Source: Taenia hydatigena (lineage: Eukaryota > Platyhelminthes > Cestoda > Cyclophyllidea > Taeniidae). Taken from it: 64,000 bases of DNA. The translations under genes were made by a program, and so were the position numbers. Positions 11,155 to 26,100 of this stretch are shown here, one piece after another. The DNA is taken from the NCBI GenBank assembly GCA_036345935.2, contig JADWOT020000004.1, positions 15,741,423-15,805,422 on the forward strand. The letters run 5' to 3'. Position 1 is the first letter of the stretch, and the number at the start of each line of letters is the position of its first letter. A model generated the notes under the pieces. It did not search any database. It was given only the letters and a program-made list of their open reading frames with translations, and was not told where the DNA came from.

Positions 11155-14100
11155 GTGAGTAGATGGGTTTCATTGTTTGTTCCTTCGCTTTGAGACGAGT
11201 TTCTTTATGGCTTGACAATTGACTCATTTGATATTGTTACTTATTTTTTGGTCTACTAAGTCACCTAGAGTCAAGTTACAGATGGAAACACACTTCTATA
11301 AGGTTTCATAAGGAGATTCACAATATTCAGTGATAACAGTCATCGAATAAGTAATAATAGAAGGATTTTAATGCAGTGATGCACTTGCAAATAATTTGAT
11401 GAGACGTGTTTGTTTGGTCTGTCGTTTGTTATTTGCTCTTAAAGAGAAATCGCTGGTATCCAAGGTGTCATCTGGATGACTGAAAAGTTGAAAGGATATA
11501 ATTTGCCGAAATGTCGGTCAATAATAGAACTAAATAAAGATTTTATTGCTAAAAATACCCTTTGAAGTAATTGAAAAGTGAATTTGTGGTTTTTGGTCTG
11601 TTGTTTCTTTCCAAAGCAATTTGATATGTTAAATTTTTGAAGACGCCCTTTGAATCGCTCTCACGCTTTTTATGAGATAGGTAGGACTGGACTACTAAGC
11701 TTAGGCCACAGGTAAAGCGTTTAATTCTATTTATTGATGAGGTGGTGAAAAACAAAGGGATGAATGTGGGTTGTTTAATTATTAACGGACTGGCGTAAAT
11801 ACTACCACATGAGTTTTTGAATTTTATAGCTTTGGGTTCCTTTTAAGGAAAACATCGAATGTGTGGAATTCAGACTGATGCTTGGTTCTAATATCTTTTC
11901 TATAGGGCAATTACCATTAGTCAAGGTCACGTTTCGGGAGCAGAAAAATCGGAGGATGAGTTAAATACACTAGAACTTTTGCCTCTCGAAAACGCCTTTC
12001 AGAGTTGCTGGTCTGGTAGGGTGTCTGATTTGAGCTTTATTTGGTGTAATGGTTTGTGCTTTTTTTCTCCACCAATAAGTACCATGCTAACTTTTAGTCT
12101 CAAGCTGTGACCGAATACTTGTCTACAGTCTCAAAAGTGCTGTAGCTCTCTGAGCCTTTTCTGAGGACAAAAGAAGTCATAATGCAGGGCAAAGTGCATG
12201 TGAAACCAAAACGAGGAGCCAAACAAACAATTATCACATTACATAGCTCCTCTCCTATTTTGAGCGTCGTCCACGGCGTTCAATTTGGCCAACCTCCTGC
12301 AACAGTCATCACGTAGTCGATGATGTAAGAATAATACCCACAAATCGACCGCGTCAGCCTTCAAAGTTGCGTGCAACCCGGGAGCTGCCTAACTGCGACG
12401 CCATTGATCTCACTTGGCGTTTCCACTGAGTCTGGAGTTTCGTTCTGTAAAGGGACTGTTTTAGGGGACGGAAGAATGTTCAGGTCCTCACGTATGCTCA
12501 TCGTCAGTCCAGGAACGCTAGCTTTAAAGCAGTCATGGAATGAAGGAGAGGCTTTAAAGTAGTTTCGTGAGGATAAAGTTTCACGTCTATTCTTCCATGC
12601 CATTTCATTCGCTTCATTGCTCCCCGTCCATTATCAATCACTTGGGTTCTATTCAGCTACTAGGGAGGTGTAAGGGGTATTGTGCGTTTACTTTGTTAAA
12701 ATCTTCATACGGATCCGTAGCCACCTCCGTAACGAACTTTTCCGGATGGTTCACGGCCACAGTTAGTATCGCTTCAGTTGTTAATAGGATTTCTGCAGAA
12801 CAAAGGGCTGAGATAGTTCCCGGAGGTAGACGTCTCTTGCGTGCAGTATTTGTCCTTCTTTCATCGTGTCAATGTTGAGCATTCAGTACTAAAAACGGGG
12901 TAGTTGCTCTTTAAGACCGGCATCGCGTTCCGCTGCCATCGATGCAGCGTCCCGGGTCTTTCCCGAAGACGGGTAGAACACGTATTTTTTACTTATAGAA
13001 GGGCTTGGGGACTACTGGCATAGCCCGAAGGCCAGCCCGCTCGGTGGGGGCAAAGGGGAAGCGCTACAGAGATAAATTATCAAAACCGAGACTTAGACCA
13101 ACAAGCAACGCTTTACAGCATATCTTTGTTGCCACAGCATCTCTGCGGAACAAATCCTTCCCAAAATAGGTAACTTATCACAGGTTTTGAAGTTGCTTTG
13201 TGAATTGAGGGGACATTCTCTATCAAATCAAACATTTGATTGAGAGATTCATTGAATCAGTTATTAAGTTGGTTTGACCCTGCGGTCAGTTCGACCCTTG
13301 GTTCATGTGAGCTACGGCGTAAATAAGTCGCTCTTCCACAAACACACTGAATAGCTTTCATCCTGATCGGAATTCCTCTCATAAGGCGGTATTATTCTGG
13401 ATCCGCAAGATTCCATGGCATGTGAAAGGTTCTGACGATTTTAGGCTTTCTTGCGTTTACCGTTCCAACGGTACAATTGCAGTTAGGTAACACGAGCTGA
13501 AGCAGCAAACGCAGATACCCATTAGTAGGCTAGACTTCTAAATGGCAATTTCCTAAAACATGACCAGCCATTTTCATGAGCTGTTACAAATTTAAGTTTT
13601 TGCAAAGACTCAGCCTTAGGAGTTATTTTCTTTGTGTTGCCTGTCCGCACAAAAATTTTGAGTGGGAAGACTCGAATCGTAAATGCACAGATAATTCACA
13701 CTGTTGCTCAATATTCAACAAATCATTAGTTTTACGATGGCTGTTGTCAGGAAGCTCTTGGAGACTTAATTAGTCTAATGGGACACTAATCACCTTGAGC
13801 ATTTTCGACAAATTCAACCACTTTTCAAAAACGGTAAAGGTAGCACTTTTCCTCAACCCGCTAACATTTTATGTCAACACAATTTGGTTTTACTTGCTAT
13901 CAATTAACTGATAAGTTTGCTCTGTCACAAATGTACGACGCTGGTGGAGAACATACTGCTTATCTTAATCAGATAATTCTATTTCTCTGTGTCCAAGTAC
14001 CTGCACGATATTGCAGTACTTTGAGACTTCTCTGAAGACGGAAGATGGGATAAGGATTGGCGGCGGTACAATAGCAGAATCTCAAAGCGGCTTGTTGCCA

Positions 14101-17100
14101 AAATCGAGAGTTAAATAATTAATTCTCTCATCCCACTTTAAATCCACAGCGTTACCGAGTAGGGTTCTTACCTTCGCGCTTCTGCCACCTTTTATCAGTC
14201 TATTGGGGTAGCAGCAGTTAATCTGTTGATTGCTGTGATTTGCAAGTTGGCTTGTAACTTTGACCTGCCCTAAACGTGAGGGCTCCTTCACGTGAAGCTG
14301 AAAGTTTTCAATGTCCTCGGAACGTTGTTTGCGTCATTCATGCAAGATTTATGTAGCCTCGCATTAAGTCCAAAAAATGTTCTGTTTATTGCACTATTTA
14401 AGTGCAAATAGCTCTAATTTTAAACACGTCTTATTATTTTCCTCAAGGCGCATTTAAAGGCATTACGAATCGTGACCCGCGATCGTGACAACTCAGTTAT
14501 TATGACATTAATTAAGCTTGCATTTTACCCAGTATCTGTCGTTTTTCCCTTTTAGCCTACATGGATTAGACAGAAAATTACCCAACTCAACTGTGCCAAA
14601 TACGTCCCCTCAATTAAATATCCAGATCGGTGAGTTTTCTGTGCGACTTCCAACCATTTTAAAAGAAATGGTGATGATGACAATAGGTCGTCATTGAAAC
14701 CTAGAGTTGAACAAAGATACCGTTTTACGTAGGCCTTCTCCTATTTTGAGAATCTTGATCAACCTCTTGTGTTATTCGTCACAACGTAATCGGTGCTATA
14801 AAAACACCCACGAACCAATTGCACCAGTCAGCGGAATCGCGGGCAACTGAAAAGATAATTTTTTGTAACTTCATTGATCCCTCTGGACAAATGGACTAGA
14901 TTTGGCATTGCATTTTGTCTAGGAACTGTGTTGGGAAACGAGAATGTGCAGGCTATCACGAATGTCTATCGCTGGTTGTAAGGTCAATGGCCTAAAACCA
15001 GTCACATAACGAACGATGGAGTCTTTAATAGTCTTGCGGGGATATGGTTTCGCGTTCATTCCCCTTTGCAAATTTGTTCTCATTTAATTGCTTCCTATCC
15101 GTATCTATTTACCCGGGTTAAATCCAGGCGGTAGAGAGGTGGAGGAGGTAGCGTGTGTTCACTTCATTAACATTTTCATATGGGTATTGTAGACAGCTCC
15201 ATAACGAACACTCCTAGGTGGCTTCTAGTCACCCTCAGTTAATACCTCTTTCCTGCAGATCGCGGAATTGGGTAGTTGCCGAAAGAGGTCGTAGTCTTTA
15301 ACCCTTCCACGGCACATGCACTTCCTCCACGCCGCTAAAGGTTTATCATCCAGCAGCAGAAATCAGGATAGTAGTCTTTTAAAACTGGAATTGCTCTCCA
15401 CTTCCCTGAATGTGAAAGGCGATAGAATAAGTGGGTAGGATACATTATATCAAGGTGCAGAAGGGCTTAGGGTCTACTGGCTTGGCCCAGAGGCCAAGCT
15501 ACCCGGAGGATGCACGATGAGGGAACTCTAAGTTTCTTGCTATCAAAACCGAGAGGGAAATAAGCAGCGAATTAATGCGACAGTTAATTGTAAAAGCGTT
15601 GATAGTTCTTTTCTCGAGTGTTTGTGAAGGCTTTGAGGTCAGCAACTCCAAGTGGTTCCACCCTTACGGCTATTTATTAGCAAACCCCGTCGTGAAACAA
15701 AAGTGTAAGCGACGTAGACACAAAGGAGTGAGTAATTTGTTCGGTTAACAAAGGACTTCAATTTGTAATTTATTGCATCAGAAAAAAGTCCCATTATATA
15801 TGACGCGTTCTTTGTTAGTCTATGGTAGATGGATGAGCTCAAAACAGACAAGGGAGATGTAGAATGTAAGAGCAAAATAACCCTAGGCAAAGCGTGTTTT
15901 GGGGGTTCCGCTGGTCAATTTTGTTTCAGAGACACTGGAGGGCAAAAGTGCCAAACTAGTTGGTATTTGGAGAAAACTTGTCTTGAAACAGCCCTCTCAA
16001 ATTACCCGTTTGATGGCAGTGGCAGAAAGTGGCGTGATTATTATTTTGCAATCAACCTCACACTGCTTAAATTTCCTTGGTATAATAGCCAAATAATCGA
16101 GGTAGCTAGATGGATATTTTACGTCGTACAATTCAAAGGATTTGTTGTTAGAAGGGATGTCTTCTCAAGACCCTGTCCCTAAATTCGAGCAGAACTAGGA
16201 GAGACCAGAAGAAGAGCTGGATTGATTGAACTAAATGGATGCTTATCCAAGTGAGATTTTGTTGTTTGAAAAAGTTCACACGTTTAGGCTCGAGCAGTTA
16301 CGCGCCTCAAAGGATGTGTTCGTGATGCCAAGTGAAACGCCTTTATGAAGTGCGTCAACACTTCAATTGCATCAGATTGAGGCACGTAAAAGTTGTGCTG
16401 GATCATGCGATTCCAGAGAGAAGGAGAGTGATCTTTCTTCTTCGTCTCTTTCTTTGTTAATTAAGCTTTCATCACTTCATTCCTACGTTGGGTGTAATTG
16501 TCATCGTCAAAGTAGCTTGTTGTATGCTGGAGTAAGACTTGAAGGGAATATGGGGGCTCGTTTTTCGAAATCAAGTTTATTTTCAACCCGCGAGATGGCT
16601 CGCAGGGTGGTGGTATATGCGGTATGCGCATGATTAGGAAATTTTAATTTCTTGCGGAACAAAGGGAACCTATCTTGTTAGTCCTCAGGCAAGATGGAGA
16701 AATATCAAACAGACATTACAGATATGCACGTCCAAGTATTCATTCATCAATTCGTTCATACATTCTAGCTCTCTGCAGGCTTTAATCTCCTCGTAATTCC
16801 GTTTTAATTGGTCTTTCTAACATTCTTCGGTATCCATTTCTCCTTTCAGATGTGGTTGTGGTCGATTCTTGGAAGATCATGATCGTTACGTGATTCGGGA
16901 TGCGCGAATGAATGCTCCTATGTCCCATTTTGAGCCAGACTTTGAAAGATGGCAGGTTAAGAGCCACACCCGTGAGGTTCCCACGACTGCCTTTGGCACT
17001 GTCGAATTCCAGGGCGGACCACATCCCACCAAAGCCAGAGTGAGTTTTCATTTCTCATCTTCTTTTTTATCGTAAACCACCTCTCTGTCAATGGATGGTC

Positions 17101-20100
17101 CAACCTGACTTTGTATAATTAATAAGCTTGCCTACCAAGTAGAGATGTTCCTCACTTACTCATCTATTCGTTTGGTATTTGTAAACTGTTTTTAATAGAC
17201 TTTATTTCCACTTGGTAACCACAACGGAGGCCAATATCAAGATTATACTATGGGGTGATAGTAAAAATCGTGCAGTTTTCAGTATGACCCGCCACAATGT
17301 CCTATTATCGGCGTGATTTTCTGAAGGAATTACGATGCGGACGGGCTTTTTATTGTGCTTTCTTCCACTTACTTCATCAAACAATCGTAGAACCTAGTGG
17401 TTGTGATTCAAACATATCTGGTTTACGAGAAGAGCCAATCGCAGACTCGTGATAGGTAGTAAATAACTGTAGGAGAGAAAAAAGGTGATCAAGACTGAGT
17501 TTTCCTTGTCTTCTAGGGACAAAATTTTTGTAAAAGTTGGATTTGCAGTAAACTTTTGCCTCTTTTGGGTGGGGCGATAGATTGCTATGGTGACTATCTT
17601 AACTGATAGAGTTTTTAAATGGTTTCTGCAATTAGTTAGTCTTTATTATGGAAATCACACAAAGTTGTTTCCTTGCCTTCACTTTTTTCTATTCTTTACT
17701 ATCCTCTAAAGGATGAATGTCTAAATGGACTTATTTTTTGCTGAAATGTAATTGAAATTGCAGCGCTCACTCCATTCTAACATAAAATTAAACGGTAATT
17801 AGATTGAAATCTATATTTTATTGTTGATTTGGGAAAAATTTAGGCTGTCCTGGGGGCTCATGGCTAAAATGGATCATAATACCACTTTGATTAGTTTATT
17901 GGCAAAATTCCACTTTGTAATTTAAAGCCTCGAGGACTTTCAAACAATTTGCATGCCTTCCTTGGAACTAATGAGGACGGAAGATGAAGGAACAATAAGT
18001 TATGCCTGAGCCTATCGCTGGTGCAATTCTGTTTTGGAGATCCAATTTTCTCTGTAGTTTGGTGTACTAAAAGTTATGACTCCTTGTACTGAAGATGACT
18101 ATGAAACTTACTCGTGTCAGACAATAGGAAACAGCGGTTTTTCATCTGTCACTTTTGAGCAGATGTGTCTGGAGCATAACTTCATCTTTGTTGGATTATC
18201 TACGAGTTGATTAAAAGTTTGGGAAGTGGTCCCATTCAAACCAATCTTTAAAACGCTTTGAACGTCCAGGCACAGCCGTGTAGGAAGGTAGTAATCAAGG
18301 ATCCACAGGACAATATTGAAAAATGAATGGAGAAAATAATTGTCAATTTTGAGCTCGTTTTATTCAACTACTAATGGTGATGCATTTTATTAATAACAGT
18401 CAGAATAACGAATAGGACAATGGATGGAACCCTACACAGCTGCCATTATCGTAGACCAAGTTCATTCCGTTACACTGCCAGTGGTTAATGTAACAATCGT
18501 GATAGTATGGTGTCGGAATCATCCCTGAAGCCTGAGGTTATGGAAGAGGTAACAATGAATGCATTTCAAGGCGTGAAAACCCCATGGTTCCCTATCACAT
18601 TTCTGCACTCCCCTCAGCGTTTGACAAATAATGGGAATGGTTTGGCAGTTAGATTAAACCATCCTGGACCTATAAGCGGTTGGTGATTCGTCGAAATTGG
18701 GAGGGTTCGTGAGTGTTCATTTGCACTGCTTCTACAGAAAGCTTCGATCGTCGTACATTAGCGCGACATGAGTCGTTACAACAAAGTAATCGCATACTGC
18801 TCCATTCGCACACAAAAACGCTGCTTGCAGTCTTGGCTATAAGTGTCTGAAATGACTTACAACATGCACTGACTGCTAATGGTGAGACGAACTCCCTAAC
18901 TGTCATCATGGTTTTACCTGAACGACCTGTTTATCCCCATAGATTTGTGCGCGTATCGCACAGATCATGGCAAGAATGTTTACTACTCGTAGTGACGCCG
19001 CAAGGCTGAAAACCCACGTCGATTGCACTGTGTGGTGCTGGTGTGGGCGTAAGGCGAATGCTCTACTTTGTCTTCTATGCATTGGTAATTCTTACACTGT
19101 AGTACGTGAGGTTAAGCTACGAAACGCCGCCGGAGACGGTGGTGCAGCTGCTACTGCGTGAGTGGCGTCTGCGTGTGCCTAGTCTGGTCATCTCGGTGTT
19201 GGGGGGTCTGGCCAATGCACCGCTTCAGGCCAAGTTGGGCTCCGTGGTGAAGCGAGGCTTGTTACGAGCGGCCAAAACTACCGGTGCGTGGGTCATCACC
19301 AATGGTCTGGATACTGGTAAGTCCATTCACAGACCATTTTTTAAATCTGTGATGTCCACTGTCTCCATAGCGTTAAGATAATAAGGCTTTGGCTGTTGAA
19401 CCTTGCATCAACCTCTGTGTTGAGGTTATCGCCACAAATATATTCATGCTATTCGGGCTCCTCCGATAGCCGCCGCCTAAGTTCGGGAGGCGGCAAAGTC
19501 TGACAAAACTCTAGCGCAGTTAATGTGCTTTTAAGGCGTTTTTAAAGTAGGGCGTTAATTTGCAAAACTTTTACTCCAGCCTGCAAAACTGAAGGGTTGT
19601 TGTCAGCGTCAGCCTACGCACATAAATGCGCAACGGGCATGATTATTATTCGATTCCGTCAAGAAAAACAGGAAGTCTTTGAAAACTAACACTGATTTGC
19701 ATAACATCCATTTACTTGATCGACTGAACAGGGCGGAGCGGTGTGCGGGTAGATTTTTTAAAATCCATTAAATTGCAAATACCCAAGATGCGACACATGG
19801 TGGGATTGCGATCAGACTTTGACAGCGTGAAGTCCTGTCATCACGTTGGCTACAAAACTATTTTTTGTGGTGCGTTGCACTGCTATTAGAAGGCTAGGAG
19901 CATGAGTAGTGTAATGGATATGATAAAAATAACCATTAGAAATGCAGTCCCATTCTTTCCTTATGCCGGCTACGCTTGTTGCAATTTCTTGCAACGTAGT
20001 GACACGACGAACCGGAAAGTCATCACAACTAGACTTTAATCCAATTCAATCCATCAAATGTTCGATAGGGAGAAATATAGTAAGATGTTAGTTAATGACG

Positions 20101-23100
20101 ATAGGTGAGCTTTCCTGAGTGTATTTCACTAACTTTTCATTCTATTCATTTCTGAAAGAGTGATTGAGGCTCACGACAAAAATAGCAATATCAACACAAA
20201 GGCTAAGCCGTGAGACCTTGGGAAGTTCGGAGCAATGAAGCAGTTGTCCAAACCTTGGGCATTCGGCACTAGTAACACGCTTACCACAGTCCATTTATCC
20301 AGATGTTTGATTGTTCACTATAACTATCTCCAAACCATGAATCTCGGCATCCATTTTAGGCACTTAAACTCGGTTAAACCGATAGGAACATGATTTAGTG
20401 AAGCCACCAGTCGCATTCATAAACTGGTGGGGAATACTTCACACGTTTGTGGCTCCGAGCGCTCTTTCTGTGACTCAAATGAGTCTCATAGACCGCAAAA
20501 AAGAAAAGTTTTGACGGTTTAGAGACTGTGGAAGGTGGAAAGTGATGGACCACCATCTCTAGGCCCTTGAGTGCTCTTTTCGAGTTCTCTCTGAAGCACT
20601 CGTCGATTTACGTCGATGATTTACGCTGCGTTGAATAAATCTCGTTAAAACTGAACGATTTTTTGGCTTATTTTTTCGAGCAGTCAGATAGTTTTCATTA
20701 TAGAAGCTGCTTTTAAAAGCACTTAGTGCTACTGCTTACTTTTAAAGATTCATCTTGTGTGTGTGGACGGTCTTTCCCACCTGTTGCAGCTTCCAAACGT
20801 AGTTTTTTTTAAACACAAGTGGCACTTTGCTTAATAAACTTCCTCGTAAAAAGTGTTGATGATTATAAGTAATAACCACTGATTCACAAAGTTGAGTGTT
20901 AGTTTAAAGTTGCTTATCAAAACGCAAGTAAATTCCAACTGGTAAAGGATAATTACTACGCACGTTAGGGCAGCGTCCTGAGATTTCTCTGAAGACGAAA
21001 GGATGCTTAATACTGAGGTAATGCACAGAAAGGTTGGAGGACTACTGGCATGGTAAAGAGGCTATGCCGCCCAGCAGAAGTACAAAAGCTGGGCCTTCAG
21101 CGCCCGCCAAAACATAATGAAAGGTTAAGCAAACAACTAGTGTTACATAGTTCTTCTCCCCTTTCAAGTTCTCCGTGGTCAATCTTCTGTATCAGCATCG
21201 GCGCTGCAAGAAAAGCATCCACGAACCAATCATACTTGTCATTGAATTTGCGTAAAACTTAGGAGATATCTGGTTGTAATGACAATGATCCATCTTAACG
21301 ATTCCACTAGACTTGATTTTGGACGAAATGGAATGCGGTGGCTTTCTCATATGCCTATCACTAGTCGTAGTTTTACCACTGGCCCAAAAGCAGACACTTA
21401 ATGAAGGACAGGGTTTAAGCTAGCTCCGTGGAAGTATCGCGAGTTTGCATAATTGGTTCCTTCACTTAGGAGTTATAGACCGCTCCGTAACGAAATTTTC
21501 TTGGTGGTCTCTGACCACGGCTAGTGTTGCTGTGGTCATTACTTGCTTTCCTGCAGACTGCTAAACTGGAATAGTCGCCGATGACACGTGTCACCTTTAG
21601 ACTCAATAGGGGTTAGCATTGAGTCTCCCATCTGCACCATATGCATTTACTCCACCCCGCTAAGGCTAATCACCCAAGTAGTAAAAATCGGGGTGGACGT
21701 TCTCTAATATTTGGCTCACTTTCCCCTGTCATCATTGTGGTACGTTAAGACTTCCCTGAAGGCAAGGGAGACAATACTCGGGCTACTGGCATAACTCGGA
21801 GGCCAGCCCATCCGATTAAAACATATCGTGGGTTGAACAATTAAACAACGCATGTTCAAACATGTTTGTTTTGATCACAGCAACGTGGGCGGGTCGGAGC
21901 ATGTGGACGGTTTCTATGGTTACGTACCGAAGTGTAATTAACGCGGTCAGTTCTGTTTATTATTTAGCCCATTAAAATGCCGCACCCCTTCACCTGACCG
22001 GTAGGGCTATAAATTTAGCTTGTATAATGAGCAATTTGACAATTGGGACGCTTTGATCGTCGCCACAGTTAAAGGAATCCTCTTTTGGGGGTATTCAGGG
22101 GCACCCTAACTGAAATGCCACTAGGCGGCAAAACCTCCTGAGGTAGTGAAAATAAACCAAAATCTGGTAATATCTCTCACTGTTTCACAATTGATCTACA
22201 TTTTTTCGTTTTCCTTACCGCATTGCAGGAGTGACACGACACGTGGGCGAGGCACTTGGTGAGGAGGTGCACGTCCGCGGTTCCAAAATCGTCGCTCTTG
22301 GTATCGCGCCCTGGGGTGTGGTGCAACAGCGCAGCATGCTCATTGGCATTGATGTGAGTCTTTTGTCTCCCATCCCCTTTTCCTCTTTTTTTGTCCTCTT
22401 TCCAACCCTGATTGGGCTCCAGTCACATTTGTGTAAACGCTTTTTCTCTCACCCTTGATTCAGCACTCGAGGGAGACAGGCATCATTGTGCTACTTTATA
22501 GATTAAAATGGAGGAATTTATGTGGCCTACTTTTTTACACTGGTCTTTAATGAACTCAGTGTTTCGATTTTATTCAGTCAGTAAAATCATGAACCTACAA
22601 TCTATTCGTTGCGGTGTTTTACCCACCCTTAAATCCTGGTGAATCAAGCCATGAGCAAATACTTGTTCCGCTTAATGTCCATTAGATGAACCGCGAATCG
22701 GTTCATGTGATGAGATTTGCTGAACGGTAAACGATACGAGCCTTTCAAAATATAACCTTCAATAGCTACCTGGCTGCACAATTCATTGGTCAAGAAAAAC
22801 GCTTTAATTTGCCGTTGAACTGGTTTGACTTGGATTTTGTGCTTTTGACTACAGCACACCTGTCAGTATCATGCGCAGGGCACGTTGGCGGGCAGACAGG
22901 AGACAGCTCTGAACCCGCACCACAACTACTTCCTGCTGGCGGACAATGGAACATCGGGCAAGTTTTCCACCGCCGAAATCTGTCTCCGACGTCGTCTTGA
23001 ACAGTACCTTGCACAACAGCCTATTGGCTTGCGGAGACTAGGTGGGTCACTTTGCCTTTCACTCATGACGGCAAGGTAGCGAGAGGATGTGTCCTTACTT

Positions 23101-26100
23101 GTATCAGTAGTGTATTTACGACCTGAGCGACCTCCACACATCGGTTTGATACGTTCGGTATCACCACCACACATGCATTGCGCTCCGATATTCCCATATC
23201 AGTTTGGTGTCACAAAGGTGTGACATCGGTTTTTTATAGCTTATAACAATTTGTTGCATCAAATTGTTTAAAACAACTGCAGTTTAAACCGACAAAGTAG
23301 GGGAGGAGGAATTTGTAGACGCATGGGAGGATCTCATATAATACTTCAGGACGGGAGAGCATAGTCTCATTCTCTACCTCTGTATTCTCCTGATGATGCC
23401 ACTCCAAACGAAGATTGCCACCTCTTGTTAGCTTGCAAAATAGTCGGTTGCGAAATAAATATGCGTTGAAAAGGGAGGAGGCTAGGGCAGTGCTTTTTTC
23501 GAGCCTCCGGAAATAAAGTGCTTTGTGACAGTGAAATTAACATAAAGCTTGATTGCGATGCAAGGACTTTGGCATTGCATTGAATATTTTAAACAGCCTT
23601 CTGTATTTGTTTATCAAGGTTGTTGGGCTGTCTTTATGCATTTTGTAATCTTTTCTCCGCTACATTGAAGTGGACAGAAGGTAGAGTCAACTTTTTGGTT
23701 CACTTTTTTGTGAGAGTAGCTAAAAAAGGGTATTTGGAGATTGTTGTGCTAAACCCTACCACATTCGCGAATGCAGCATTGAATTTGCCTCCTGAAAATG
23801 GAAGGTAGGGCATTACGTCTACTGGAAGCTTATTTCCGTCCCCATTCACCATTCAACGGCGGTATTAAATCTGTATCCTCACCTTGAATTTTTTTCGGTG
23901 GACGTAGCGGTCAACCGTTCAGTAATCTTCCTGAATATTTTACTGTGAACGTGCGGTGAATAAGTCGATGGGTCTCAGAGGGTGGCCTCTTAATGCACTG
24001 AAACCCACTGAGACTCAATAAAAAAATATGTGTCATTTGGCGGGAATACCTATTTTTAATGGCGCTAGCGTTCCAAAATTGATGACCGCTTTGAGATAAA
24101 TCATCAAGGCATTTAGACACATAAGTTCTACAGCAACGACATGCATAAAAAGAACGAAGCGTATTAAAATATTGTCAAATTTTTACATGTGATAAACCAG
24201 CGCATGTAAAAGGCGTTACCCCTCGATATCTTAGCTAATGCAATAATCTACCACCATAATGCTGTTCAAATGACATTTCTAAAGGTCAGGCAATTTGTAG
24301 TGTGGATTTCTGGGCAAATGGGGATGATTCATTAGGTCTCCTTAGTAGATTTCATATATGGAAGTCCATTTTGGCAATGAGTCGCACTTTGTACTAGCAT
24401 TTGGTATTTGTGGCCTAGAAGTAGTTTGATGGGTATTGAATGGAAATACCACCTCGAAATTAGGAGGGTAAAATTCATTATATAACTGGGCGCATATTAG
24501 GCGTGGAAATGTTTTCACATAGTGAATACACTTACGTAATGATAGAAGCTGTTTATCTTGTTTTAGTGGAGTCAGTCCCGACTGCTCATCAGCAATATGG
24601 ATTTTAGCATTGCAGTGGTAATGGTTTGCCTAATTGCTTTGGGCATTGGGAGTATTCACTTCGGGTGTGTGCCTAGTAAATCTTTTATGAATGGTCTCAT
24701 TTTTTTGTCATACAAGTGGCATTTTTTAATAACACTCGGTTTTTCCATCATGTTTTTGAAATGACTAAAAACATAAACAATACTCTTACTCTAAAGTAAA
24801 AGGCATCTGAATGAAAGAATCTCCGGTCAGAACTTGAATTTCTTAGGTATTAAAAAGGTATCCGCCATCTAAACCCACTGACGGCTAACATTTAAACAGG
24901 GAATTGAGTAATTCACTACTTTACCCCCAGTCTGCAGTAGATTTGGTTAAATCTCTCTCATTTTTATCCCTTCCTAAATAGTCTTTAATTTAAGCTGTTG
25001 TTTAATTAGTTGTTTATAAAGGTTAAAAACTTGGAATTGAAACGCCACTCCCGCCGCTCCCCATTGCACTGCTACGAGTAATTAGACAGGCGATAAATCT
25101 GGCTTCAATGAAAATACATACCTAGCATAAATTATTAATGCTTTTTGCCGTCATTCTTTGTTGTGCCCTTGATTTGCACGAGTTCTGTCCAATCCTCGAT
25201 TATGGGGACGAAAATAGGCCTAATTTTTTTGCTATCTGCAGAGCGACTGTTAGTGTCCTTATGATCATGCCTGTTCCGTGATACCACAAAGCGTTCATTT
25301 TGTTGGGAAGTCGTAATTTTACTTGAAGCATGCATCTCTAAAGTGGATTGCTCCCTCGGCGGTGGTTTGAAATTCCAAGAAATTTATTTGTTTGCCTTCA
25401 AGGTTAGTCGAAAGCACTGTTAACGAGGGAGAGGTGTACTGAGCTTTTTTGCCTTGTCACCTGCTCCTATCGCTTAATATCTCCTGCTAAGAATAGTCTA
25501 AATTTATGAAAAAATAATCCCCAGGTCAACGGGTGAAGCTAAATTAAATACTGGACTTACTGTTATTGTCAGGCTAGAATCGAGTTACGTAAATGGGGGT
25601 GTTCTAAATCAGCCCCTCTGCGAGTTCGTCAGTCACGGAAACCATGGCAGATTTCGGCTACAGTCGTGTCACATCCGTTTGTCATCATACTAATTCACTT
25701 TTTTTCTTGGAAAATTACAACCAATTAAGGCATCAACGTGCCAGAAAATGGAATCGTTTTAAATGACTAAACAAAGCTCCTCAGCTCTTTTTACCTAATC
25801 TTTTCGAGGAATTTACACACTCGTGTAGAGGCCCGAGACCTTCCTGAAGGTTAAAGGAGTCATAAAATTTGGACAGAATATGTATTGCCAATGAACAGAA
25901 GGGCTGCGGTCTACTGGAAAGGTCTGGAGGTCAGACCATCCGACGAAGTTATAATGGCGGCGTTGAAGAAACAATTAACATGTTACATTTGTTCTTATCC
26001 AGTCAAGTTCATAACTTCGAGTAGCGTTAATGAATCGAAGTTCTTTATTTGGTCCAACAAAACGTAGCTGAACTTGATAGATTAAGCTACCTTCATGTTA

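Larger units (their letters stand above)
11155..16849. other. Intron 1 region of TRPM gene with two repeat copies
   Basis: About 5.7 kb without a recognisable exon. It contains TRIM-like repeat copies at about 12120-13130 and 14015-15600. ORFs at about 15829-16182 and 16367-16633 show no family similarity. A mini-exon of roughly 20 bases is predicted somewhere here from phase and homology, but I could not locate it. Confidence 0.5.

Noticed and set aside
12361..12878. ORFs on both strands within repeat copy A
   Set aside because: They fall inside the TRIM-like repeat, are not conserved between copies and lack splice context.
15829..16182. 117-residue + strand ORF considered as a missing TRPM N-terminal exon
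   Set aside because: No TRPM motif is present and no acceptor-donor pair gives the phase needed by exon 16850.
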